Shown in pieces: positions 10,801 to 20,405 of a stretch of 64,000 nt of DNA. The stretch's first letter is position 1; the number at the start of each line of letters is the position of its first letter. The notes beneath the pieces are model-generated. The model worked only from the letters and a program-made list of their open reading frames with translations, was not told the origin of the DNA and ran no database searches. Source of the DNA: Arenicola marina (taxonomy: Eukaryota; Annelida; Polychaeta; Arenicolidae); assembly GCA_964019135.1 (NCBI GenBank), contig OZ025260.1:22004254-22068253 (forward strand), given 5' to 3'. The position numbers and the translations under genes were made by a program.

Positions 10801-13800
10801 TCACCCTGGGTCCGCACATAAACATTAACATTCCGAGAACATTTTACACATTAAAGACGCCAGCCGATAACTATAATTTCCTGATTTATCCATCACAAAA
10901 CTTTGGCCTTTAAAACTTTTACAACATCATAATTTCTCGTACTGGGACGTAAACATGCTCAGCTTGTCATCTATATCCATACATGCCAACGCAACAGCCA
11001 TACTAAAACACCCGGTGAAGGCTTTACAGTGATATATGACTGAATTCACCTCATAGAGTAGAGAATGGTTCCGTTTCTCATGATACGCAGCAGTTTGTTG
11101 GGGGTGGTGATGGTGTGCAGGTAAGACCCTCGCCCGTTGTGGAAGTACGTGTCGGGCTTCCAGATCTTGTCCAGCATGGAGATGTGAACGACGAGGATTT
11201 CTTCCGTCAAGTTGAAGCAGAGCCGCTTGTCCACCCAGGTCTGCCGGAAATAGGCGTCCATGGAGTACGTCTGCCAGCGACACCGGTGTAGAGAGTGATT
11301 AGCGAGTTTAACGACATTAAACCCATTATTATTTCGTAATTTTGCACTCGAACAAATAGTTGTCAAATTTGCTTGTATGTCAAACGTAATAAGCGGACCA
11401 GCTTTTAATTACCAGCTACGACCTTTAAAATACATTGGGTGATTTCATTAATAAGTCTTGAGTGAGCAAAATGTCAAAATTTAGTTTCGGATATAATTGT
11501 GTAACATGTCCAACAGTAAAATAGGCCAGTGACGATACAATTATTTAAGTCAACCTATCACATCCAGCTTTGACATTAGCCCCAGACTGATTATAAAGGT
11601 CAATCTATCATACCCCCTTCTGATATATGCCACAGACTGCGATCGTTAACGTAAACTTACAGCCGCTCTGTAGGACAGCTGTGTTATCATAATTGTACAA
11701 GAAAAAACAACGGCAATGCATATATCACGCATTCTGATGCCGAAGTAGACAATAAAGCCACCTTTGCATACAAAAACGTGTTTGAAATTTCTCAGAGAAA
11801 ATGTCACCGAACGAGTAACTTTTATAATTAGCATATTCACATCGGATAGAGGTCACAGACTGGGATTATTATGGCCAACCTACCATATCGACCTCTGATA
11901 TGGGTCCCATACTCCGAATGTTGAGGTCAACCTTCACAATGGCTGGCTTCCCTGTAACAAACAATGCACGTCATTGAACTCTTCCCCATGACACGTGAAC
12001 GCAATCAATTTTATACTGAAATTAGATTACAGTTTCGGGGAAATTACGTCACGCGATATACTAAGATTAGTCGGAATTGATAATATCTTGCCCTCCCTTG
12101 ACAATAATGCAATTATTATTAAATATATATTCCAAACGAGATTATAATTAATAACTCATAACTCATGTTATGTTGTGAGGATATGTTAAATTGCAAGTGA
12201 GCCACACAGTACGCCATCTTTGTTTTCATGAGCTGAGCTGTACTTCTGTATTTTGTTCGCGAAATTTTACCACTCAGAAACCCAAAATAGAATAACCTGC
12301 ACTTAATATGCAATATAGGACCTGACTTATCCAGTCTGAAAGGCAGTGATGAGTTATTAAAAGTATCGAAGGCATTATAGACGCTTGAATGTTTCTCATT
12401 GTGCACACACATTCTGTACACCCCTTTTGCTTCGCCCCCTCAGAATCAGACATGCAAAATATGATACATATGGGACGGCAAATACGTCACTCAGAAATTA
12501 AATCTGCAAATGAAACGTTAACACTGTTAGCTCTGCACAATGTTATGGGACTATCCGCCAGAAGAAAGCAAGAAGTAGAAAGTAGAGAAAAAAACAAAAT
12601 CCCGCTGCTCCCCAGTAATACAAACTATTCTCAGCCCTAGACAGAAGTGGTCTTCATGTGAGGGCCCTTGAATCAGAGACCTAGATGCGTCCAGGAGTTT
12701 TAGGTCTTTGTTTACTCACACCCAAAGCACTCCACTGGCGGAATTTCCACCGCCTCGTAACATGTACGTTTAATCGGGGTACTTTATCCGTTATTACGAT
12801 ATACTTTTGCAGAAGAAGTTCATTGTTTTGTAGATCAAATGGAATGCACCCTCTTAACTCCATGGGCCCCTGTGGCCTATCCGCAGCACTACCCCAACTG
12901 TGCTAATACCATGTCAGATTGCAACTTCTGATTACTTCTGATAACAACCACTTCATTGTTTACACCTGGCAGCGGCGACAGTCAAAAAAGGATCAACATA
13001 ATGGGGGTAACTTCCTGGTTGGTGGCAACCACCGTCAGGGAACGGAGAGACAGGGCGAGTACTGTCAGACAGGTTGGGAACTGAGAGACATGGCGAGTAC
13101 TGTCAGACAGGTTGGGAACTGAAAGGCAGGGCGAGTACAGTCAGAGAGGTTGGGAGCTAGAAGATAGGGTGAGTACTGTGAGAGAGTTTGGGAAGTGACA
13201 GATAGAGAGTGCTGTCAGAGAGGTGGGCAACTGGGAAACAGACCGAGTAATTTCAGATAGGTTGGGAACTGAAAGATGTGGTGAAGTCGGTGAAAAACTT
13301 TGGGAACCGAGACAGAAAGAACACTGTCAGAAAGGTTGGGAGCTGAAAGATATGGTGAGTACTGTGAAAGGGGTTGGAAAGTGACAGATAGGGTGAAGTT
13401 GGCAAATGAGAGACAGGGTGAGTAGTGTCAGAGAGGTTCGGAACTGAAAGAACTGTCAGAACGGATGAGAGCTGTGAAAGAGGTTGAAGTACAGAACGAG
13501 TACTGTCAGAGAGGTTGGGGACTAACGGTAGGTTGGGTACAGTCAGACAGAGTGAGCACTGAAAGACATTGCAAAGTAACGTGAAACAGGGTGTGCCTAC
13601 TATGAAGCAGGGTATGGCTACGGTGAAACAGGGTGTGCCTACTGTGAAACAGGGTGTGTCTATGGTGAAATAGGATGGGAACGTTGAAACACAGGGTGTG
13701 AGCACTGTATGTGGGTACTGAAATATATAAACGTAGGGTAACGTAGCACATGGTGGGTACTGCAAGACAGGCTGAATGCTGCAAGACTGCAAGGATGAAT

Positions 13801-16066
13801 GCATTGTGAATGCTGAATAATGTAACATTGAATTGTTTGAGACAATCTATATCTAACAGCGTTTGATGATGATACGTGAACAAACACTCGTACTACATTA
13901 GACGCGACAATGTAGTCACCTGACTTGACCTTAAGCAGGTTTAATGTTAATATCAATACACAGTGTCTCCCTCTGGTGATTTATTCCTAAGGTGTATGGT
14001 TATTGTACTATGGTCCGATTGGGAATCATTGCGGCGTGACTCTGGTGTCACGAGCCGCCGTCTGGTACACATCGTTTATTATCGTCTGACCGGCCGAGAT
14101 TATGTCGGCCAGTATGGCTTCACATTCAGACAATAGGTTCAGGTGTTGTCCCATCGAATGGCTATGTAATCACATTTCCCTCATGGTGCACAATGGTATG
14201 CAAGCGTAAATTACAACTGTGAACAACGTGCATCCTTCGCGTGCTCTTAATCACCACATTAAATGTTCCACGTGACTTCCATATCATTCAGCCGGTGAAA
14301 CGTTAGAGTCAATGGAGGAATGGTTCATTGCTCTGGGGATGCAGGCAACACATGGGGTAGCTACAGCCCCCCCCCCCCCCACCGCCCCCCTCCAGCCAAT
14401 TAACCTATAACTCTGGGTAATTCATGGAATGCCCTACCGTCGTGACAAATTTCGCTGATTATGCAAGCACCCTACGCCTCCACGCCTGCTCCCCGCCGGC
14501 CCCCCCCCCCCCCCCCCAGCCCAGAACCAACGAAAGTGCTTCACTATATGACGAATATTCTCGTTGCATGTCATAAATGCCGAAAACCGACCCTGTAAAC
14601 CGAGGCCGCGCGCGATCTAGTCCACTTCAGCCGCCAGATATCGACCCCCCCCCCCCCCCCATAGTACACCGTGCATAGTACGTGCGCACGCGTCGCTTTT
14701 TACTGCCTTGCTGAGCGGTTACCGTAAATAATATAAACCTGGTATTTTACGGCGTAACGCCAAGTAACACTGGCCCCGACCCCGGGTATTCGATTAGCAG
14801 GCCCGGGAGCTAAATGCCACAGACTTAGACACCGGCGTGGTATTGATTCGAGTTAGACAACGGAAGGTCCATCATTGTCAGTGTCGCTTGGAGTTGTACG
14901 TCCGGGCCCCCGGGGCGACAGATGGTGATGCGCGCTCAGTGCTACTACAACACTAAATTTCAGTGTTGTGTGTCCGTCTACTTGCACATTTACTTTATCT
15001 CGGTTGTAAGCCCCATGTTACTACTGACAACGCTGAGAATAAATCACACACTTTATCCGTGAGTGCATGAAATTGGTTTGGTTTAAAGCACGGCGTGCGT
15101 TGTGTACACCACTTGTGTGCGAATGGTTGCTTGGTGCGTTGTGTATTCAGGACGCTTTAACAACTCGATTTCCACAAGTGAAATATTGAACCAGAGTAGA
15201 CTCAGTAAACATAGGGAGACGTGTTTGACACATGATTGTGGTAATGACATTTGCAGATTGTTACCCGCTAATTGGGAAATCATTCCAGAAAAAAATGTCC
15301 ATTGTATGTATCATGTAGGTTATAATGCATTACACCACGCAAAATTGCTAAGGGATAAGTTTTCCGTCGAGTGAAGCACGTTGGAGTCATGCGTCATTCA
15401 CAGTATGTTAAAAGTAGAATTTTCTGGTTTAATAAGAAGATTGTAGAATTAATGACACTTTAGCGTAGATTGGACTATCCATTAAGCAAAGACATATGTG
15501 AATTGGCTGATGATGGATAAATCAAATGCGATAATCACATGTATGCTGAGAAGATCATTCATTGTGTGATAGTCATGTGTGCTTTCTGAGAATAGACACC
15601 CGAAGTTGATAAGATGATCATAAGAAAAACACACAAAAAACGTAATAATTAGTAATAACTATAAATTGGCCATTGGAAAGGCAGCCTCATTTAATGACAC
15701 ATAGACATAATCAGAAAAAAAAATGTAACTGGCCTCTGGATATTTACCTCCATACTCAGGCCGGAAGGTGCTGTCGTAGTTAAGGAGCAGCAGATTAAGG
15801 ATAGTGCTGACGTCATTCAGGCCCGTGGACTGGTTTCCGGTTGACGATGGCCTGGTGGCGACCTCCTGCCCCATGACAGTCACGTGACACAGGAGACTGG
15901 TGAAGACAAGGCACGAGAGACAGCTCCCCAACCACCTGCTGCTGCTACCGCCGCCTTGGCTGCCGTAACTCATGCAGCCACTCTTAATCATGGCCAGCCA
16001 TCTATGGATCTTGCAACTACTAACAATCTTCGAGATGTGTTCCGTGCTAAGGGAATAAGGTAGCAT
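7415..16066 (-). CDS. Cys-loop ligand-gated channel subunit, GABA-A/glycine-like (GABA-A alpha/GRD-like)
   Basis: Eight minus-strand exons splice in frame to 558 residues: 15748-16066, 11884-11951, 11050-11270, 10613-10695, 9901-10041, 9003-9158, 8236-8477 and 7415-7861. All junctions are GT-AG and the phases match. The product is a pentameric neurotransmitter-gated channel subunit of the plasma membrane. Order of parts: hydrophobic signal sequence (about 46-66); extracellular domain with the loop A motif [10 protein letters not shown] (166-175); the 13-residue Cys loop between C210 and C224; TM1 (296-317); TM2 (about 327-348); TM3 (359-380); an acidic then basic cytoplasmic loop; TM4 (539-555), ending three residues before TAG. 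NxS/T sites lie at about 78, 149, 189 and 270. The PNKLLRI, FGSYAYT and YATALDWF motifs resemble GABA-A alpha and insect GRD subunits. The selectivity position reads A324-D325-R326 instead of Pro-Ala-Arg. Met26 (codon at 15991) is an alternative start giving a more typical signal peptide. Ligand and ion selectivity are inferred, not shown. Confidence 0.93.
8236..8477 (-). CDS. receptor coding exon 7 (242 bp): TM2, TM3, acidic loop start
   Basis: Acceptor gtctgcag, donor gtaata. TM2 reads [10 protein letters not shown], with Leu at 9' and Thr at 6'. The M2-M3 linker is [13 protein letters not shown], followed by TM3. The exon closes with a strongly acidic stretch (residues about 389-410, many Asp/Glu) at the start of the cytoplasmic loop. 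Confidence 0.95.
9003..9158 (-). CDS. receptor coding exon 6 (156 bp): loop C, TM1, pore entry
   Basis: The acceptor ends gaag. Donor gtatat is chosen over the nearer gttcac because only it keeps the reading frame into exon 7, giving ADRFTLG then ITTVLT. It encodes [15 protein letters not shown] (TM1 start), [15 protein letters not shown] and the first pore residues. The segment before TM2 has Ala-Asp-Arg in place of the usual Pro-Ala-Arg of anion-selective subunits. Confidence 0.93.
9901..10041 (-). CDS. receptor coding exon 5 (141 bp): loop B region
   Basis: The acceptor ends ccag and the donor is gtacgt. It encodes [16 protein letters not shown] and then [10 protein letters not shown], in the place of the YAYTxxxVxYxW...LxQFDxxG region of GABA-A and GRD-like subunits. 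The WNLT sequon near its end (N270) is a predicted glycosylation site. Confidence 0.93.
10613..10695 (-). CDS. receptor coding exon 4 (83 bp): Cys loop
   Basis: Acceptor cttgcag, consensus donor gtaagt. It encodes [20 protein letters not shown] and then TCPLQFGS, giving two cysteines exactly 13 residues apart (C210, C224) with the FPxD motif that defines the superfamily. Confidence 0.95.
11050..11270 (-). CDS. receptor coding exon 3 (221 bp): ligand-binding loops D and A
   Basis: Acceptor ctggcag, donor gtgaat. It encodes residues 130-202, starting [12 protein letters not shown] (loop D), then [12 protein letters not shown] (loop A), PNKLLRI and LYSM. The size equals that of vertebrate GABA-A exon 4 as I recall it. 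The split codon at the 3' end is completed to Arg203 by the next exon. Confidence 0.95.
11549..11598 (-). pseudogene. diverged partial copy of receptor exon 2 (echo 1)
   Basis: On the minus strand this reads [13 protein letters not shown], position by position against [13 protein letters not shown] of exon 2 and its donor. It lies in the intron 3' of the exon. It may be a decayed duplicated exon half or one unit of an old local tandem duplication. Confidence 0.5.
11599..11674 (-). pseudogene. diverged partial copy of receptor exon 2 (echo 2)
   Basis: On the minus strand this reads [15 protein letters not shown] against [15 protein letters not shown] of exon 2. The nucleotide match continues across the exon's 3' end. 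It directly abuts echo 1. No good donor is preserved, so it should not be spliced in. Confidence 0.5.
11835..11880 (-). pseudogene. possible third partial echo of receptor exon 2
   Basis: Immediately beyond the donor of exon 2, CACATCGGATAGAGGTCAC and CAGACTGGGATTATT align with the two echoes further on, with several gaps. Its reading frame is broken by TGA. This is the weakest of the three. Confidence 0.35.
11884..11951 (-). CDS. receptor coding exon 2 (68 bp): beta1 strand
   Basis: Acceptor gtttgttacag, donor gtaggt. It encodes [20 protein letters not shown] and then DM (residues 108-129), the family pattern VxVxLxIxSMGPISExDM. From memory, 68 bp is the size of the corresponding vertebrate GABA-A exon. 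Partial diverged copies of this exon lie just downstream in the next intron. Confidence 0.92.
13030..13572. repeat. diverged minisatellite, about 38-bp unit, within receptor intron 1
   Basis: Repeats of a unit with cores AGAGAGGTTGGGAACTGA and CAGGGTGAGTACTGTC, with many substitutions and length changes. The minus strand stays open for up to 191 codons, but the frame is a by-product of the repeats and has no family resemblance. Confidence 0.85.
13573..13690. repeat. short tandem run, about 21-bp unit, adjoining the 38-bp repeats
   Basis: About five copies of a unit around GTGAAACAGGGTGTGCCTAC, each slightly different, directly after the larger minisatellite. Confidence 0.8.
15748..16066 (-). 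CDS. receptor coding exon 1: signal peptide and N-terminal helix
   Basis: Residues 1-106. The first Met has A at -3 (AAAATGC), and a second in-frame Met26 lies in GCCATGA. The hydrophobic stretch [13 protein letters not shown] is the likely signal peptide core. [20 protein letters not shown] matches the family N-terminal helix pattern (ILxxLLxxYDxxxRP). The exon ends TATGGAG before the donor gtaaat, phase 1. Untranslated upstream exons could exist and are not visible. Confidence 0.85.
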
Positions 16067-17240
16067 TTTAATTGGTGGCCATTATGTTAATATCGCGATG
16101 GCGCGTCGACGGAGACATCTATTAATGCCGATGACTGGTTCTGGTTCATCGTAGGGACATCCGACTGTGGACTCGATTATCCTGCGTGGTCCATGGTTAC
16201 TGAGGTTTAATTCCGAGTGAGCGATAATTGAGGCATATGCAAGCTTCGCTTCAATTGATCCCAGCCGCCGTGGTATGCCATGTAAACGCCGCGAGCAGCG
16301 CTTTGACGTAATCTGTGGTAACTTTCAACGTTGTAGCGACGTCTCCTGCCATTGTTGGGTTTTTTTCGCGTAATATATTGACTGAATGAATATAACACAT
16401 TTCTTTTTCACGCCGAACAGTGAAAGCGAAGGCTGCAACATCCCATTACCGTAGAATTACAACAGACGAGATAACGCCGGATCGATAATCGTTAACGTAA
16501 TGGTGAACAAAGCCCCCTCGCCATGCTACGGATCGTATAGTGAGTCGCCCATACTATCACTCCACCACTACTACTAACACGCCAATTGTCTCCCTCCCAC
16601 CGTACCTACCATGGTGGGCGAGCGGGCGCCGCTTGGCTAGGGAGCGGGAGATGGGTGGGGGCTTTGGGTTTTGCTTTGGTAACACGTGCGTTTGTACATC
16701 CAATGGCCTAAAGGTATATATCAACTGGTCGCGTGCACAATCCAGTGGGTGAATTCGATACAAAAATCGCCCTAGCTTGTAAAAAAAAACGGCCTCACAT
16801 GAGACATACACGTGCGTATCAGATTATATGTAGCCAAAGCAAGGAGCGAAGTGCAGCTGAGGCTATGGTGAAGACGAGACCAGTGTATGGGAGATCCGAC
16901 TAGTGATGACATGACGCTAGCTGGCGTGTGCCTGAATTCTTGAAAGGGGAGGGGGCACAAAAGGGGGGGGGGGACATAAACATGAAAAATGCATGTAAAA
17001 GCCTGAGACGTAGGAGTCCGTGGTGCACAGAATTTGAAAGGGGGATCCGGAGGTGGAGGGGCAAGTTATATCATCTGAATGGGGGGCATGTGCCCCCTGT
17101 GTCCCCCCCCCTCCTTGCACCTCCATGGGGTGGAGGAAGCGTTGCTGTGCCTTGAGACAACGAGGTAACACGTGGTTATTTCCACCTTGCATTAATAAAA
17201 TATCATATAAAGCGAAAAATGTATCGGGAATGTGATATCA

Positions 17241-17334
17241 AAGCGATTGGCCCGGGCAGGTCATGTTTATACAGACACAAGTTATATAAGCGATTGGCCC
17301 GGGCAGGTCATGTTTATAAAGACACAAGTTATAT
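17241..17334. repeat. two-copy direct tandem repeat, 47-bp period
   Basis: AAGCGATTGGCCCGGGCAGG occurs at 17241 and 17288. Both copies continue into a shared TCATGTTTATA and GACACAAGTTATAT, with only one or two differences, so this is a recent duplication. Confidence 0.9.
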
Positions 17335-18307
17335 ATTATTCCCCCGGGGGTTGTTCCCAATTGACATAGAGGATCAAAATACCAATATGTTACTTTCCAT
17401 ATCAGGTTCTGAGAGGGGCGGTGCATGAGCTATTCAATGATCAAAAGCCCCTTCCTGGTCAACTATTTGTGGACAGCACTGCTTGTATCTTCCCCATGTC
17501 TTATCGCCGTGATATAGTGGTCGGCGGGGTATAGTGACAGCACCCACCGAGTGGGTTATCGCAGCTAGGAACGTCGACAAATTGAATTCCTGCCGGTTTA
17601 TAACATATAGCGCAGGATACAGCCGCCGGGTTCTGCGACCGGCTTCGCTAGCGGGGGGGGGGGGGGGGGGGGGGGAGGGGGGAGGGGGTTACGCCACAGA
17701 CACGGAGCGGACTACCACCACACGGACTCTGTGGTCGGCATGATGATTGGCCCACGGCATATCTGACAGCCAGACGGCTGGGGTGGATGAGTGGGAAGGC
17801 CGGCCAGAGATGGACGTAGCTTGATGCATGGCAGTGGCGGCGTGGTGGATCCCCAACGCTGACTGAGGGCCGCTTGCACTGGATCGTAGTCCCATGTCCA
17901 TGCTCATGCCCATCCTCCCCCACCCCTCAACGCCTACCCCCTTGACGTCATCCCTAGCCTTTTCTCCCTCATCGCCTACCCGCTTGCCGCCACGCTAGCC
18001 TGCCCCCCACCCCTCCTTACCGCCTGCCCCCTTGCCGTCAGCTCTAGCCTGCCCCCCCACCCTCCTCACCGCCTGCCCCAGAACTAGCTTCCCTACCCAC
18101 AATCCGTGGCGATGTCCTTTGCTATCTGCCGCCAGAAGATACCATCCAGGGTGATGTAACTAGCCCGCGAAGAAAACCTTGCAGACTTGTATTTTACTAA
18201 GTGAAACAGACATTTATCGAAAAGAAGAGGTGGTCCAGGCATGGTGGGGGGTGGTGGTCTTCCAACACATGTATGGCGCCATTCCGGCCCAGGCTTGGTG
18301 AGATGAT

Positions 18308-18790
18308 CCCCCCCACTCCCTCCTCCCCCTCCTCCTCCTCCTCCCCCTCCTCGCCCCTCCTCAATGCCCCACCTCAACCCTCCCTCTCCCTCCTCCCCAT
18401 CCTTCTCCCCCCTCCTCCCCTTCCTCAAAGGCCCACCTATCCCTCTCCAAACCCAACCCCACCCCAACCCCCTACCTCCCCCCCCCTCTCAAAGCCCCAC
18501 CTCAACCCCCGCCCTCCCCTCTCCTCCCCCCGTCCTCAAAGCCACACCTCCCTCTGTCCAAACCCCCATTTCAACTCCCCTCCCCCTCTCCTCCCCCTCT
18601 CCAAACCCTCACTTCAACCCCCCCACTCCCCTCCTCCCCTTCTCCAAAACGCACCTCAAGACGCCTTTCCCATCCTCTTCCTCTCCAAACCCCCACCTCA
18701 CCCCCCCCCCTCTCCCGCTCAAACCCCGACCTCAGCTGACCCCCCACCCCCCTGCCTCCCTCATGCTTCCGTCCCCTCGCCCCGTCCTGC
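18308..18790. repeat. C/T-rich tract with degenerate CCAAACCCCACCTCAACCC-like repeats
   Basis: Almost 500 bases of pyrimidine-rich plus strand with recurring AAACCCCCACCTCAACC-type cores at irregular 40-60 bp spacing. Long open frames in several phases (Pro/Ser-rich on plus, Gly/Glu-rich on minus) are composition artefacts. Confidence 0.75.
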
Positions 18791-18935
18791 ACACCTCCCC
18801 ACTCCTACTCCCGGCCTTCCCATCGGTGCGATGCGCCACCAGGAAGTTGAAGGAAGATTCGCTTGTTCCTATTCATTCTTCACCATGGCATAGCGTACAG
18901 CGTTGCCGCGGATCAATGCGGGAGGGGGTAGAAAA

Positions 18936-19255
18936 CCTCTCTGGTGTAGTGGTTAGCACACCCGCTTGACCGCGGAACAATAGGTCCCGGGTTCGAATCC
19001 GACCCCGGGGATGTAATCTGGATCATGTTTCATCCATTCATCATCTTTCATCGCCCCGGGAGGTTCCTTGGACCAGTTAAGCCCTTGGGGCACAAAAGCG
19101 CCATAGAACATTCAATTCATTCCTTCAATGCGGAATATGGTTGTCGTTATGTCCCTGTAAGACCACCCACCCTCTCTCTAAATCCGATAAAGGACGACCG
19201 TTCTTTCTGTACCTTGTCACCGGTTCGTCATCTGTGGTTTGCGGGATAAGAGTAA
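18936..19255 (+). mobile_element. tRNA-derived SINE, family 2
   Basis: The head has an A box TGGTGTAGTGGTTAG and a B box GGGTTCGAATCC at tRNA-like spacing, but the acceptor arms do not pair, so it is not a functional tRNA. An unrelated body follows (CGCCCCGGGAGGTTCC ... CTAAATCCGATAAAGGACGA). The 3' limit is approximate. It has a different body from the family 1 SINE. Confidence 0.65.
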
Positions 19256-19519
19256 CAATAAAGGAATCGTTTTCCATGTTTCGCCGGGCAGGTCTCCTCT
19301 GTACAATGCCGGCCACCCTTGATCTTCAGCGACAAAGGGAGAGAAGGGATCATGGTTTGGGGTCACGTGGACCAGGGCGTCGATAACTTGTGAGAGCGTG
19401 AGAGACGGGAAGAGAAGACGCTCTCAAAGAAAGTGGTGTGGAGTAGTTAGTCCCCATGCACGAGATGTAATGAAACAGGAGTTACAACGTTAGGGCATGG
19501 GCTCGACGCTTGCATGCAG

Positions 19520-19748
19520 GGCCGACCCGGTAGCTCAGTGGGCTAGAGCGCTCGCATTGAGTGCTCCGTGGTTCACGCGTCCAGCTGTAGCCATGTCTGT
19601 CTGGTCGCATGATAAAGATCCCATGTCTTTTTTCGCAAAGAGTAGGGGGTTACCCCTGGGAAATGGCTCCACTTCCCCTTTCTTCTCCCATTGACACCCT
19701 ATGACCAAAAGTGGTGAAAGCGTCCTGGATATACAACCAACCAACCAG
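19520..19748 (+). mobile_element. tRNA-derived SINE, family 1, sense copy
   Basis: Begins GGCCGACCCGGTAGCTCAGT (tRNA-like A box). The B box is decayed (GTGGTTCACGCG). The shared body follows (GATAAAGATCCCATGTC, TTCGCAAAGAGTAGGGG, GGTTACCCC), then GTGGTGAAAGCGTCCTGGAT and a CCAA-repeat tail. It matches copies at 6.97 and 44.67 kb. Confidence 0.85.
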
Positions 19749-19949
19749 CCATGCCTGCATGCGCGTATACACAACAGCGGACGCCGGAAGTGACCTATTT
19801 AATTTAACGCAGCGGTAATGCCTTCGGTTATGTAATGAAACGTAATTTTGAAATTGCAATGAACGTAATCCCAATGAACGTCGGAATGAGTCTCACAAGG
19901 ATGACGGTAACTCGGTGATTATCGCTCGCCTCCCTTGAGGCACACCATG

Positions 19950-20405
19950 GTTCAGCGATATCCTCCCCTCCCCCCCCCCCAATCTCCTCCCTGACCCACC
20001 CTACCCAGCATCTCCTCTCTGCCCCCCCCCCCCCCCGCCCGCCCAGCCTATCTTCTCTGTGACTCCCCGCCACCATTCCTTCCCTGACTCCTCGCCACCA
20101 TCTTATCACTGATTCCCACCCCCCACCATGTCCTCCCTGACACTCCTAACCTACAACCTCCTCTCTGACGCCCCCCCCCCCCCACCACACGCCGCTCCCG
20201 CCACCAACTTTCCCCTAACCCCTTGCCCGCCACCTTCTCATCCCTGACTCTTCCCACCCCCTTACCATCACCATATCCTCCCTTACCCCCCCCCCCCCCT
20301 CCCCGACCACCCATCATCTCATTCCTGACTCCCACTCTACCTGGTATCCCTCCCCTCCCGCTCCCGCCGCCACCCTTCCGTCCCTGAAGCCCCCCCCCCC
20401 CACCC
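19950..20405. repeat. C-rich degenerate minisatellite, about 40-45 bp
   Basis: Recurring CACCATCTCCTCCCTGACTCC-type cores separated by poly(C) runs of 10-14. Copies are poorly conserved. Gly/Arg-rich minus-strand frames here are by-products. Confidence 0.7.

Larger units (their letters stand above)
11952..15747 (-). other. receptor intron 1 (3.8 kb)
   Basis: Intron between coding exons 1 and 2. It holds a minisatellite at about 13.03-13.70 kb, poly(C) runs of 13 or more at about 14370, 14501 and 14645, and a short fragment of the family 1 SINE 3' end at about 15143-15161. I see no further exon in it. Confidence 0.85.
16067..18935. other. upstream flank of receptor gene and low-complexity DNA, no gene recognised
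   Basis: The promoter of the minus-strand receptor gene should lie in or beyond the first part, but I see no clear TATA box or initiator. Sub-features are a 47-bp duplication at 17241-17334, a G-run at 17651-17675 and a C/T-rich tract at 18308-18790. Confidence 0.45.

Noticed and set aside
13253..13956. Minus-strand frames of 98-191 codons in receptor intron 1
   Set aside because: Composed of the diverged minisatellite, with no family match and lying inside a well-supported intron.
18093..18969. Pro/Ser-rich plus frames and Gly-rich minus frames
   Set aside because: Low-complexity C/T-rich tract; open in several phases at once.
18936..19015. Functional tRNA gene
   Set aside because: A and B boxes are present, but the acceptor and T arms do not pair and SINE body sequence follows.
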